NCBI RefSeq assembly: GCF_016597725.1
Contig: NZ_VCGY01000001.1
Span: 682,001 to 746,000 of the forward strand
Direction of reading: 5' to 3'
From: Marinobacter sp. 1-4A
GTDB lineage: Bacteria; Pseudomonadota; Gammaproteobacteria; Pseudomonadales; Oleiphilaceae
DNA length: 64,000 nucleotides
Shown here: positions 16,695 to 24,964 of the stretch, one piece after another
Position numbering within the stretch: position 1 is the first letter of the stretch
Layout: each line of letters opens with the position of its first letter
Made by a program: the position numbers and the translations under genes
The notes under the pieces: generated by a model
Databases searched by the model: none
The model's input: only the letters and a program-made list of their open reading frames with translations
Told to the model about the DNA's origin: nothing

Positions 16695-18056
16695 ATGAAA
16701 CTTCGTTTCCTCGGCGGAACCGGTACAGTGACCGGTTCGCGCTACCTGTTATCTGACGATAAACACCGCGTATTGATTGACTGTGGTATGTATCAGGGGG
16801 TTAAAACCCTACGCAGAAGGAACTGGGCGAAGTTTCCGGTAGACCCGAGCACCATTGATGCGGTAGTGCTTACCCACGCCCACATAGATCACTCGGGCTA
16901 CCTTCCCGCGCTGGTGAAAAACGGCTTCAAAGGTAAGATTTACTGCACCCAAGGCACTCTCGATTTGTGCAAGGTATTGCTTCCAGACGCGGGTTATCTG
17001 CAAGAAGAAGATGCCAAGTACGCCTTTCGAAAAAAGTTCTCAAGGCACGAAAACCCGGAACCCCTGTTTACGGTGAAAGATGCATGGGAATCTCTAAAGC
17101 ATTTTGAACCCTACCATTATCATCAGACCTTTGAGCCGATAAAAGGTTTTGAAGTGACCTTCACCCCCGCCGGACACATTCTCGGCTCCGCTTGTGTGCA
17201 TGTGCATCACAAAGCCAATGACCGCACAGTTGTATTCAGCGGTGATGTGGGCAGGCAAAACGACCTGATTATGCGCCCGCCAGAGCCGATCAAAAAAGCC
17301 AGCGTGTTGGTGTGTGAATCTACCTACGGCGACAGGCTACACGAGGAAACCGACCCGGAAACGGAACTGGCCGAGATCATTACTCGCACCGCTGGCCGAG
17401 GCGGCATTGTGCTGATACCGGCTTTTGCCGTGGGTCGAGCCCAGATGCTGCTGTATGTGATTCACAAAATTATGCGAGAGGGGCGCATCCCGAAGCTGCC
17501 GGTATTCCTCAACAGCCCCATGGCTATTAAAGCGACAGAGATTTTTTGTACGCACCACAAGGAACACAAACTCAGCCCCAACCAGTGCGAAATCATAGAC
17601 AGCCATACCGAGTTCGTTCGCACGGTGGATGAGTCCATCAAGCTCGACTCTGTGCGCTATCCTTGCATTATTGTATCTGCCAGCGGCATGGCGAGCGGTG
17701 GCCGGGTTCTACACCATTTAAAAACCCTGCTGCCAAATTACAGAAACAGCGTGGTGTTCGCTGGCTTTCAGGCGCCAGGGACGCGCGGCAATAGATTGGT
17801 TGCAGGCGCAGAATCGATAAAAATTCATGGCGAATACTGGCCAGTAAAAGCCGAGATACACAATATGGGTTCCCTCTCGGCCCACGGCGACTACAACGAG
17901 CTCCTGCAATGGCTTGAGCAAGGGGCTCTGGAGCCGGAGAAGGTGTATGTTACCCACGGCGAAATGCTGGCCAGTGACATTATGCGTAAACGGATTAGCG
18001 AAAAGTTTGGTTGGCGCACCGAGGTACCGGACTTGTTTGAAGAGGTAGAGATTTGA
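16695..18056 (+). CDS. beta-CASP metallo-beta-lactamase RNase-like protein
   Basis: 453 residues, a full-length CPSF73-like protein. Zinc-site HAHIDH at 61-66 lies within VVLTHAHIDHSGYLPALV, then SGDVGRQNDLI, ESTYGDR, FAVGRAQML, SASGMASGGRVLHHL and the late His in GSLSAHGDYNEL and THGE. Expected to be a zinc-dependent endo- or exoribonuclease, or a related phosphodiesterase. It is only distantly related to the copy at 12267-13703: the motifs agree but linkers and N-terminus differ. Its stop overlaps the TTG start of the MscS gene, which suggests translational coupling. The upstream triple repeat may control it. Confidence 0.92.
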   Translation: MKLRFLGGTGTVTGSRYLLSDDKHRVLIDCGMYQGVKTLRRRNWAKFPVDPSTIDAVVLTHAHIDHSGYLPALVKNGFKGKIYCTQGTLDLCKVLLPDAGYLQEEDAKYAFRKKFSRHENPEPLFTVKDAWESLKHFEPYHYHQTFEPIKGFEVTFTPAGHILGSACVHVHHKANDRTVVFSGDVGRQNDLIMRPPEPIKKASVLVCESTYGDRLHEETDPETELAEIITRTAGRGGIVLIPAFAVGRAQMLLYVIHKIMREGRIPKLPVFLNSPMAIKATEIFCTHHKEHKLSPNQCEIIDSHTEFVRTVDESIKLDSVRYPCIIVSASGMASGGRVLHHLKTLLPNYRNSVVFAGFQAPGTRGNRLVAGAESIKIHGEYWPVKAEIHNMGSLSAHGDYNELLQWLEQGALEPEKVYVTHGEMLASDIMRKRISEKFGWRTEVPDLFEEVEI

Positions 18057-20254
18057 AGTTAACTGCACTCTTTTTTGGCTTGACCCTACTGTTTACTGCG
18101 TTGGGCACAGCTCAAGCCCAGCCTTTTACGCTGCCCGGCATACCGGGTTTCTCGGGCCAAGCAGAAAAAGAAGACACAGCTTCGCCAGAAGAGCTGGAGG
18201 CGTCTCTTGAAGTAACTATTCAGGCTCTGGAGGATGACGAAAGCCGGCGGGCGTTAGTGCAACAACTGAAAACCATACAGGAGGGGTTGCAGGCGGAGTC
18301 GTCTCAAAATAACCAAGGGGCTTCCAACGGAGAGGGTTTGTTGGGTGCTCTTGCCCTTTTGTTTGATCAAACCACTAATGCAGACAGCAGTGCCGAAACA
18401 CCTCTTGGGCAATGGAAGACACATTTCCGTAATGCCTATGGCGCAGCTGAGAAGCTTCTGGCCAGCGCCTCCCATCGCGTGCTGGCAGAAACCGCTGTCG
18501 GGCTTGTTGTTTGGATAGCGACACTCTGGGGCCTTTCCCGCCTTGCTCGTCTGTTTTTCTCATGGCGCGGCTGGCCACTCACAATGCCAAGGCAACCTCG
18601 GCCCTGGATGCTAATTGTCCACTTCGTGCGACGCATTGTGCCTTGGCTACTTACCTTCGTTGCTCTTCTGGCAGGGCTGCCAACGTTTGGCATGTCTGAA
18701 GAGGCGCAAACCACTATTCTTATTCTGGCTTATGCAGCCTTGAGCGCGCGCGGATTAACATCGCTATTTGATGTGATGATTTCGATTTTCTCCAGCGGCC
18801 ATCGCTTAGCGGCTGTTCAGATTTTGCGCCGCCGCATGCTCTTACCACTCTTTATTATCGGCGTACTGTTCGCTTTGGAGGATGCTCTTGGTACCAGTGA
18901 GCTGACCGAGCCACTGGGCGACGAACTGGCCAGTGCGCTTGCACTGATCTTTAGTGTGATCGCGGCCTTGCTCAGTTTTTATCTGATTATACGAAACCGC
19001 CGCCCGGTCACACACTTGATCCGTAACCGCCCCTACAACCAGCGCCAGAACCAAGGCGTTTGGCGGGAAGTGACCGCTCTACTGGCGAGGCTTTGGCATA
19101 TTCCCATGCTCATGGCCATCAGCGCCTCCGTAGTCGCTGTTTTTGTAAATGGTGGCGAGGCGGATGCAGCCTTGGGTAAGGCTATGGTTTGTGCACTGTT
19201 ACTTGCGTTGACTCTTGCTCTTCAGGGGCTGATTGGCATTCAAGAAAGCCGCCCAAAACATCAAGCCTTAAGTACATTCAGCCGAAGGCTAGTGCGCTTC
19301 GGTTACCGCTTAATACAAACGGCGGCGTGGCTGCTGTTTTTCGAGTTGATACTACAAATATGGGGTCTATCTTTGCTGGGTGTTGGAGAAAAACCTCCAG
19401 TCAGCCCCGGGCTCGCGAGCAGTATGATTGGCATCGTTTTTACCGGTCTGATTGCTAACCTAACGTGGATCTTCGTGGATGAGCTTTTAGAAAGAGCCAT
19501 GCGCGGCGGCGACCGTAAAAAGCGAATCAACCCGGCAAGGGCCCAAACAATTCTGCCTATTGCGCGAAATACGCTGCTCATAACAATTCTGATCATAGCC
19601 ACATTGGTAGGTCTTTCTACCATTGGCGTTGATGTGACCCCTCTGCTGGCTGGTGCGGGTATTATTGGTTTGGCCGTTGGTTTTGGTGCGCAAACACTGG
19701 TGCAAGATTTGATTACCGGGCTGTTTATTGTTGTTGAAGATTCCATGTCCGTTGGGGATTTTGTTGAAATCAACGGGTTCATGGGCACAGTGGAAGGTTT
19801 CAACATGCGCACCGTGCGCTTGCGAGATCTCGAGGGGGTTGTTCATCACATCACGTTCAGCAAAATCAGCTCTATTCACAATATGTCTCGGCAGTTTGGT
19901 ATCGCCCTCATCAAAATCCGCATCCCCCGTGAGTTACCAATTGATGACGCCATTCTTTTAATGACAGAGACGGCCGAAGAACTGCGCACACTGCCAGATA
20001 TGCGCTGGCTAATTTGGTCGCCGCTTGAAATGCAGGGAATACATTCGTTTGAGGAAGGTTGCCCCGTGCTGCGTATGCGGATGCGGACTAAACCGGAGTA
20101 TCAGTGGGATGTGTCCCGAGCCTTTAACCTGCTACTTAAACGGCGCATGGAGGAGCGGTACATTGATGTTGCAGCACCAAGGATAAGTGTGCAGATGGAG
20201 GGCGAAGGTGGTGCTAGGTCGCCCTATGTAGATAGGCGGGCGCCGGAAGCATAA
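18053..20254 (+). CDS. large MscS-type mechanosensitive channel
   Basis: 733 residues starting at a TTG whose bases overlap the previous stop (18054-18056); GAGGTAGAGA upstream serves as RBS. A signal peptide (to AQAQ near 23), a periplasmic helical region (to about 130) and some ten membrane helices precede the MscS domain. The pore helix is IGVDVTPLLAGAGIIGLAVGFGAQTLVQDLITG, and the beta domain begins SVGDFVEINGFMGTVEGFNMRTVRLRDLEG. It would open under membrane tension in the inner membrane, releasing solutes at hypo-osmotic shock. Length puts it with YbdG/YnaI- or MscK-like extended forms. Coupling to an RNase-like gene is unexplained. Confidence 0.92.
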   Translation: MKLTALFFGLTLLFTALGTAQAQPFTLPGIPGFSGQAEKEDTASPEELEASLEVTIQALEDDESRRALVQQLKTIQEGLQAESSQNNQGASNGEGLLGALALLFDQTTNADSSAETPLGQWKTHFRNAYGAAEKLLASASHRVLAETAVGLVVWIATLWGLSRLARLFFSWRGWPLTMPRQPRPWMLIVHFVRRIVPWLLTFVALLAGLPTFGMSEEAQTTILILAYAALSARGLTSLFDVMISIFSSGHRLAAVQILRRRMLLPLFIIGVLFALEDALGTSELTEPLGDELASALALIFSVIAALLSFYLIIRNRRPVTHLIRNRPYNQRQNQGVWREVTALLARLWHIPMLMAISASVVAVFVNGGEADAALGKAMVCALLLALTLALQGLIGIQESRPKHQALSTFSRRLVRFGYRLIQTAAWLLFFELILQIWGLSLLGVGEKPPVSPGLASSMIGIVFTGLIANLTWIFVDELLERAMRGGDRKKRINPARAQTILPIARNTLLITILIIATLVGLSTIGVDVTPLLAGAGIIGLAVGFGAQTLVQDLITGLFIVVEDSMSVGDFVEINGFMGTVEGFNMRTVRLRDLEGVVHHITFSKISSIHNMSRQFGIALIKIRIPRELPIDDAILLMTETAEELRTLPDMRWLIWSPLEMQGIHSFEEGCPVLRMRMRTKPEYQWDVSRAFNLLLKRRMEERYIDVAAPRISVQMEGEGGARSPYVDRRAPEA

Positions 20255-20279
20255 GGCCTACCCATAATGGTAGGCGCCT
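20254..20279 (+). terminator. probable hairpin terminator after the MscS gene
   Basis: AGGCCTACC and GGTAGGCGCCT form a stem with a two-base bulge around the loop CATAAT, right at the stop codon of the channel gene. The following bases (AGACCTTGCTTTATT) are only moderately T-rich, so efficiency is uncertain. Confidence 0.45.
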
Positions 20280-20352
20280 AGACCTTGCTTTATTACCAAA
20301 TAGTTTGCCAAAATACTAATTATTAATCCTGATTACTAAATGGTACTAAGGC

Positions 20353-21534
20353 ATGACTATCGATTGGCATTACCCCCGCCACGATCTCACTAAGCGGGTC
20401 ATGGACGCCTTTGACCAAAGCGTTTCAGACACCCTGACATTGTTCGCACCAAGACGAATGGGAAAGACCGAGTTTGTGCGGTATGACTTGATTCCAGAAG
20501 CTGCAAAACGCGGATACGTTCCGGTATACGTCAGTTTTTGGGAGAACCGTGACGACCCCGCCCTGTCCCTATTGCTTGCAATTAAGTCAGCCCTTGCCGA
20601 AGGAAACTGGTGGAGGCGCGCGACTAACCGGCTAACGGGTGCTCAACTAAGCATCAAAGGGAATGCTTCTGGTGAACTAGAGGCGTCTCTCTCAGTCACG
20701 GAATCAAAGCCAACCTCGCCAGACTCGGCGACGCTGGCCGATCTAAGGAAACACATTACAGAGCTACTTAGAAAGAACGATCGTGTTCTGCTCTGTCTTG
20801 ATGAAGCGCAACATCTGGCAACCAGCTCGGCGTTCGAAAGTTTGGTGTTTTTTTTACGGACGATTCTTGACGAGAACCGAAAACAGATTCGCGTGATGTA
20901 CACCGGCTCGAGCAGAGACGGCTTACGCAAACTCTTCAGCAAGCGTAAAGCTGCGCTGTTTCAGAGTTCTTCCCAGATAGATCTGCCACTCCTTGGTTCG
21001 GGATTCATTGAGCACATGAAGTCTTGCTACCAGCAAGCCTCCGGCCGGGAGTTCACTTACACAGAAGGCCAAAGAGCATTCAGCTTATTGCATCATGTGC
21101 CTCGTGAGTTTCGCTCGGTGATAGAGAAAATGATCTTGAGCGGGGCAACAGATATTCTGAACGAAGCGGCCCACGCTTATGACAATCAGGTGGAAGACAG
21201 CAGCTATCCAGTGTTATGGCAAAACCTGAAAGCTATCGACCACGCACTACTGATTTGGATTGCGTATGGCCATGCAAGCCTCTACCAAGAGGCATGCAAA
21301 GCATACTTAGCTAACCATCTAGGCGTTTGCTCGGTGGAAACACACACCATACAAAACGCGATCAATCGGCTTCGCGGTGAACACCTATCTCTCATTGCCC
21401 ACGGCGCCTATGAGTTTGAAGATGCGAGATTTAGGGACTGGATTATCGCTAACACCTCTGCTAGTTCCTCTCGATTGCCCGACGAACAGCTCTGTATAGA
21501 GCACCAGCAGTCTGATCGAAGACCCAGCGAATAA
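20353..21534 (+). CDS. AAA-type ATPase of unknown role
   Basis: 393 residues. Walker A is APRRMGKTEF near residue 33, Walker B is VLLCLDEAQHL near 150 and a sensor-like MYTGSSRDGL follows near 190. The C-terminal third looks like a winged-helix (LLIWIAYGHASLYQEACKAYL, then VETHTIQNAINRLRGEHL). This layout matches Orc1/Cdc6-like or AAA_16/STAND-like ATPases that occur singly in accessory DNA. It starts after an AT-rich gap (20281-20352) and its last 74 bp overlap the convergent lipase gene. Partners and function cannot be told from sequence; a defence or mobile-element role is only a guess. Confidence 0.78.
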   Translation: MTIDWHYPRHDLTKRVMDAFDQSVSDTLTLFAPRRMGKTEFVRYDLIPEAAKRGYVPVYVSFWENRDDPALSLLLAIKSALAEGNWWRRATNRLTGAQLSIKGNASGELEASLSVTESKPTSPDSATLADLRKHITELLRKNDRVLLCLDEAQHLATSSAFESLVFFLRTILDENRKQIRVMYTGSSRDGLRKLFSKRKAALFQSSSQIDLPLLGSGFIEHMKSCYQQASGREFTYTEGQRAFSLLHHVPREFRSVIEKMILSGATDILNEAAHAYDNQVEDSSYPVLWQNLKAIDHALLIWIAYGHASLYQEACKAYLANHLGVCSVETHTIQNAINRLRGEHLSLIAHGAYEFEDARFRDWIIANTSASSSRLPDEQLCIEHQQSDRRPSE

Positions 21535-22627
21535 AGCGGAATGTAAGGTCTGTAACCGTAGTAACGGCTACTCGAGCAAAAGCAAGCATATGACCTAACA
21601 GCCCTCGGGTTTGTTCTGCAAAGCGAACAGAAGCAGAGGCAATTGCCTCTAAAGTTCGCGCTAATAGGTCATAAAACGTGAGAGAAGAACTAACTGCCGC
21701 CTGAGTGATAATAGCCGCATAATACCCGGAATCTTTTAATAGCGTTATTAATGCAGAAGACAGCTTGTCCGCCCATTGGCCAGAGAAAAATGCTTCATGG
21801 CGGCGCTCGTAATCCAGCCGAATTGAGCGGCTCAGTATGATATCTGAACGCCTTTGAAGAAGAGACCAGTCTTCAACATTGGCAGTATTGCGGTACCCGG
21901 GCACATCGTCATCACTCATTCCATGAGCATCGTCTGAAATCCCGGAAGCATTATCCAGCCGGTATTCGGAACCATTAACGTGCGCATGAATAAATGGCCA
22001 GAGCGGCACATGCGGAACCGGATCAGCGCCGTGAACACAGCGATGGATACCTTCTATCCTGTTAGACGCTGCAGTGGCATACCCAAGCATTCCGACCCGT
22101 GGAGCCCCAAACGTATATAGCTTTACAGGTTTACGAAAACGATACTTTACCCAATCTGCCGTCAATGACGCGAGAGCGCCTCCCAAGCTATGACCTACAC
22201 AATGTAGCCCCTCTACTCTGCCGGTAGCCATCGCAGGTGATAATAGACGCTCAAGCGCCGGCTCCATACTTTCAAATGTTTTGTTGAAACCAGCGTGCAC
22301 TGAAGCACCACCCACAGATGTCGACAGACCAAAATTACCATTTGTCAGCCAGTCTGCGGTTGTTTTGGTTCCGCGTACAGCAATGACATGGTGCCCCCGA
22401 TACTTGCCCACACCTTCGCCATGTACTGCAAACCCCGTTGATCGACGATATAGCCCGAAGAGCCCGCCTGTGCGGCCGGTTACAGGCCCCCTGCTCAAGT
22501 CAATGTTGAACGCCTTCCTCATCTCTGCAGTTGTTTCTAGTCGAACGATTCCTGTTGGATCTGGCGTCAAAATGCCATAAACAATATGAGCAAACTCAGC
22601 TGCGAGCTTGGGTGAAAGACTTTTCAT
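21461..22627 (-). CDS. class 3 (Rhizomucor-type) lipase with long C-terminal helical extension
   Basis: 388 residues. The nucleophile elbow GHSLGG lies at 145-150 (S147); the triad is completed by D202 in GADPVP and His214 or 216 in FIHAHVNGSEY, the arrangement of fungal-type lipase_3 proteins. The last ~110 residues (from about 280) are amphipathic or hydrophobic helices ending in basic residues (RAVRRAIERN), which could insert into membranes. No Sec signal peptide is visible. It is 26 bp downstream of a DUF6795 exported-protein gene on the same strand, and its 3' end overlaps the ATPase gene. Such pairs can be phospholipase effector plus cognate inhibitor; that is not shown here. Confidence 0.85.
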   Translation of the reverse strand: MKSLSPKLAAEFAHIVYGILTPDPTGIVRLETTAEMRKAFNIDLSRGPVTGRTGGLFGLYRRSTGFAVHGEGVGKYRGHHVIAVRGTKTTADWLTNGNFGLSTSVGGASVHAGFNKTFESMEPALERLLSPAMATGRVEGLHCVGHSLGGALASLTADWVKYRFRKPVKLYTFGAPRVGMLGYATAASNRIEGIHRCVHGADPVPHVPLWPFIHAHVNGSEYRLDNASGISDDAHGMSDDDVPGYRNTANVEDWSLLQRRSDIILSRSIRLDYERRHEAFFSGQWADKLSSALITLLKDSGYYAAIITQAAVSSSLTFYDLLARTLEAIASASVRFAEQTRGLLGHMLAFARVAVTTVTDLTFRFIRWVFDQTAGALYRAVRRAIERN

Positions 22628-22653
22628 GAATCACATCCTTATGAAAATCAGAC

Positions 22654-23157
22654 TTACCAGCGACAAATGCTAGATATGTTGTGAGTAAAGCTCGGGTTCT
22701 CTACTTTTGTAAAATGGTGAACAATCTCCTCGTCCTCAAGACTACAGTTTAGGTGTGCCAGTTTTTCCGTTATTACAGCCTCTCCGGTGACTCTTGCGGT
22801 AACATAGTGCCAAAGAACATATTTCTCTCCTCCCTGTTGAGCAACAACAACCTGCCTTAGCCTATCTTCAACAAGCGGCTTACCCGGCGTTCTGGACTTA
22901 GTTGTCCAAGGCGGAAAGCTGAACACTCCATTCTTATCGGTATGGGTTTCCTGTGTTTCAGCGGTATCGTATGTCGCAGCTCTAATAATTTTCAGACCTT
23001 GAACGGGCGCTCCAGCTTGCTCAACTCGCCCCCTGACCTCAGGGAAAAGAAGCACATCGAATTTCTTTAAAAAACCAAACATTCCAGCATTCCCTTCATT
23101 TAAAAATACGAAGAACATCACCAATATCAGCCCACACCGGCGCAATATTGAAGTCAT
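22654..23157 (-). CDS. DUF6795-type small exported protein
   Basis: From ATG 23157 the product has 167 residues with an N-terminal signal peptide (RRCGLILVMFFVFLNEGNA). The body resembles DUF6795, a transthyretin-like beta domain: PEVRGRVEQAGAPVQGLKI, then TDKNGVFSFPPW. Four Cys-poor beta segments follow, ending HNISSICRW. A longer frame to 23298 exists but lacks an RBS and would place 47 residues before the signal peptide. It precedes the lipase gene by 26 bp, so the two probably form one transcript. A periplasmic partner or inhibitor of the lipase is a reasonable but untested idea. Confidence 0.75.
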   Translation of the reverse strand: MTSILRRCGLILVMFFVFLNEGNAGMFGFLKKFDVLLFPEVRGRVEQAGAPVQGLKIIRAATYDTAETQETHTDKNGVFSFPPWTTKSRTPGKPLVEDRLRQVVVAQQGGEKYVLWHYVTARVTGEAVITEKLAHLNCSLEDEEIVHHFTKVENPSFTHNISSICRW

Positions 23158-23414
23158 AGTAAAATCCGGATGTAGCAACGCCTTGCGAATATGCATCGCT
23201 TGGGCGAAATCATGGGGAAAGTGCGGAGGCGTAGTGCAAAGAGCAGCATCTGAATTATCGTCCCTGAACAATAGAGGCTGGGGCAACCCTTGCCCCATAT
23301 GGTATAAAAGCTACTGAAGCTTGCTGGTACTGTCAATATCGGTTTTAGCAGTTTGTTCTTACCACCCCACACTGAAACAATTGGCGGGACAACTCCCTTC
23401 TCATATGGTCCATC

Positions 23415-23681
23415 ATGAAACTATTAGTTCGTAATCTCGCCCGCACAACCACAGAACAGGAAATTCAAGAGCTGTTTTCAGCCCATGGCACGGTTGCTGA
23501 GTGTACGTTGGTACTGGATAAAGAAACCGGAAAGTCCAAAGGCTTCGGCTTTGTGGAAATGCCGAATGCTAAGGAAGCCAAGATGGCCAAGGCGCAACTG
23601 AACGAAACCCGTGTGGGAACGAACCGAATTCGGGTGAAGTTCGCTCAGGATAAGGAACAACAACCCGACACGAAAAGCTGA
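23415..23681 (+). CDS. RRM-domain RNA-binding protein
   Basis: 88 residues forming a single RNA-recognition motif: RNP2 KLLVRNL at 2-8 and RNP1 KSKGFGFVEM at about 39-48, with the two exposed aromatic residues of RNP1. Short stand-alone RRM proteins of this type are common in cyanobacteria and marine proteobacteria and are often cold-induced. The C-terminus (DKEQQPDTKS) is a short polar tail. Its stop lies 4 bp before the stop of the convergent cysteine-cluster gene. RNA target is unknown. Confidence 0.92.
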   Translation: MKLLVRNLARTTTEQEIQELFSAHGTVAECTLVLDKETGKSKGFGFVEMPNAKEAKMAKAQLNETRVGTNRIRVKFAQDKEQQPDTKS

Positions 23682-23685
23682 GGCA

Positions 23686-23964
23686 TTACGTTATTGGCTC
23701 GTTGGCAGTGCGCTCTTCTATACATTCGTAGCCGCCCATTTCAAACTCGCGGCAAATAAATGGCCGCTTTTCGTAAATAGAACATGACATGGTTTTGCGA
23801 TCTAGTGCGGCGCACCAGCCGTCATCCAGCCGCGCCATGGTTCTGCCGCCCCATTGATCGGTTTCAATAAAGCGCTCTGGCACGCCTGTCTCGGTAATTA
23901 GCATTACTTCCAGCCTGCAGCAGCAGGCTTGGCAGTTTGAGCAGCTAATACCGGGATCAGTCAT
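23686..23964 (-). CDS. YkgJ-family cysteine-cluster protein
   Basis: 92 residues with the pattern CSNCQACC near 8-15, GWCAALDRKTMSCSIYEKRPFICREFEMGGYEC near 48-80. The eight conserved Cys fit the YkgJ/UPF0153 family, thought to bind zinc or an iron-sulfur cluster. The gene is 8 bp downstream of the diaminopimelate dehydrogenase gene on the same strand and probably shares its transcript. Biological role unknown. Confidence 0.88.
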   Translation of the reverse strand: MTDPGISCSNCQACCCRLEVMLITETGVPERFIETDQWGGRTMARLDDGWCAALDRKTMSCSIYEKRPFICREFEMGGYECIEERTANEPIT

Positions 23965-23972
23965 GTTAGGTA

Positions 23973-24959
23973 TCAGAGTAGGTCTTTGCGCAATTGCGCG
24001 GGGGTTTTGGGTGACAGCAAGCCCGGAGCCACGTCAAATACAGACCTAGCACCCACCTCACCTGCTTTGGCCATTTTATGGACTGCGCGGGTGTAGGCTA
24101 CCAACACGCTTGCGGTGAACTCTGGGTTGCTGCCAAGAGCCAGTGAGTATTCGATGGTTTGCTTGCTCTGGGTGCCAGTTTCGCCACTGCGAATCACAAA
24201 GCCGCCATGGGGCATGGCACTGTGCTCGGCCGCGAAAGTGGCTTCGTCAATGAAGTTAACCGTGGTGTCGAAGGGTTCGAAATAGTCCGGCATGGAGACA
24301 ATGCTGTTGCGTACCGTTTCTGCATCTGCCCCCTCTTCCAGAACAATAAAGCACTCGCGCACATGCTTCTCTCGTGTGCTCAGCTCTGGCTGCTCGCCAT
24401 TGCGAACCCGGGCGATGGCGTCTTGAGATGGCAGGGTGTATTGCACGCCCTTTTTCACGCCTTCTACACGGCGCACGGCATCCGAGTGGCCTTGGCTCAA
24501 GCCTTTGCCCCAGAAGGTGTAGGTTTCACCTTCCGGCAGAATAGTTTCACCGAACAAACGGTTCAGGGAAAACAGGCCGGGATCCCAGCCCACAGACATC
24601 AGCGCAACCTTGCCGGCTTTACGCGCAGGTTCATCCAGTGCTGCGTGATATTCGTTCACTTTGGCGTGGGTGTCAAAGCTGTCGACGGTATTGAAGAACT
24701 GCGCCAGATAAGGCCCCTGTTCCGGCAGATCGGTCTTCGAGCCGCCACACAGAATCATTACATCAACGTCGTTCTGGTACTGCTCAATATCGGCCATGGC
24801 ATAAACCGGCACTTTGCTGTCCAGAAGAGCCACACTAGCGGGATCGCGGCGGCTGAACACACCCACCAGTTGCATATCCGGGTTCTGCGCCAACGCAGCT
24901 TCCACACCCCTGCCCAGATTGCCGTACCCGGCGATGCCTACTCTAATTTTGTCTGCCAT
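23973..24959 (-). CDS. ddh: meso-diaminopimelate D-dehydrogenase
   Basis: 328 residues. N-terminal NADP-binding fold VGIAGYGNLGRGVEAAL (8-24), VFSRRDP and CGGSKTDLPEQ, then SFDTHAK and SVGWDPGLFSLNR, and late NPEFTASVLVAYTRAV. These match the enzyme that forms meso-DAP from L-tetrahydrodipicolinate with NADPH and ammonia in a single step, an alternative to the succinylase route used by most gammaproteobacteria. AAAGGA precedes the ATG and overlaps the end of the OsmC-YcaO gene, 5 bp upstream, so the two are co-expressed. It may act in lysine/peptidoglycan supply or in D-amino-acid oxidation; context does not decide. Confidence 0.93.
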   Translation of the reverse strand: MADKIRVGIAGYGNLGRGVEAALAQNPDMQLVGVFSRRDPASVALLDSKVPVYAMADIEQYQNDVDVMILCGGSKTDLPEQGPYLAQFFNTVDSFDTHAKVNEYHAALDEPARKAGKVALMSVGWDPGLFSLNRLFGETILPEGETYTFWGKGLSQGHSDAVRRVEGVKKGVQYTLPSQDAIARVRNGEQPELSTREKHVRECFIVLEEGADAETVRNSIVSMPDYFEPFDTTVNFIDEATFAAEHSAMPHGGFVIRSGETGTQSKQTIEYSLALGSNPEFTASVLVAYTRAVHKMAKAGEVGARSVFDVAPGLLSPKTPAQLRKDLL

Positions 24960-24964
24960 GGTAA

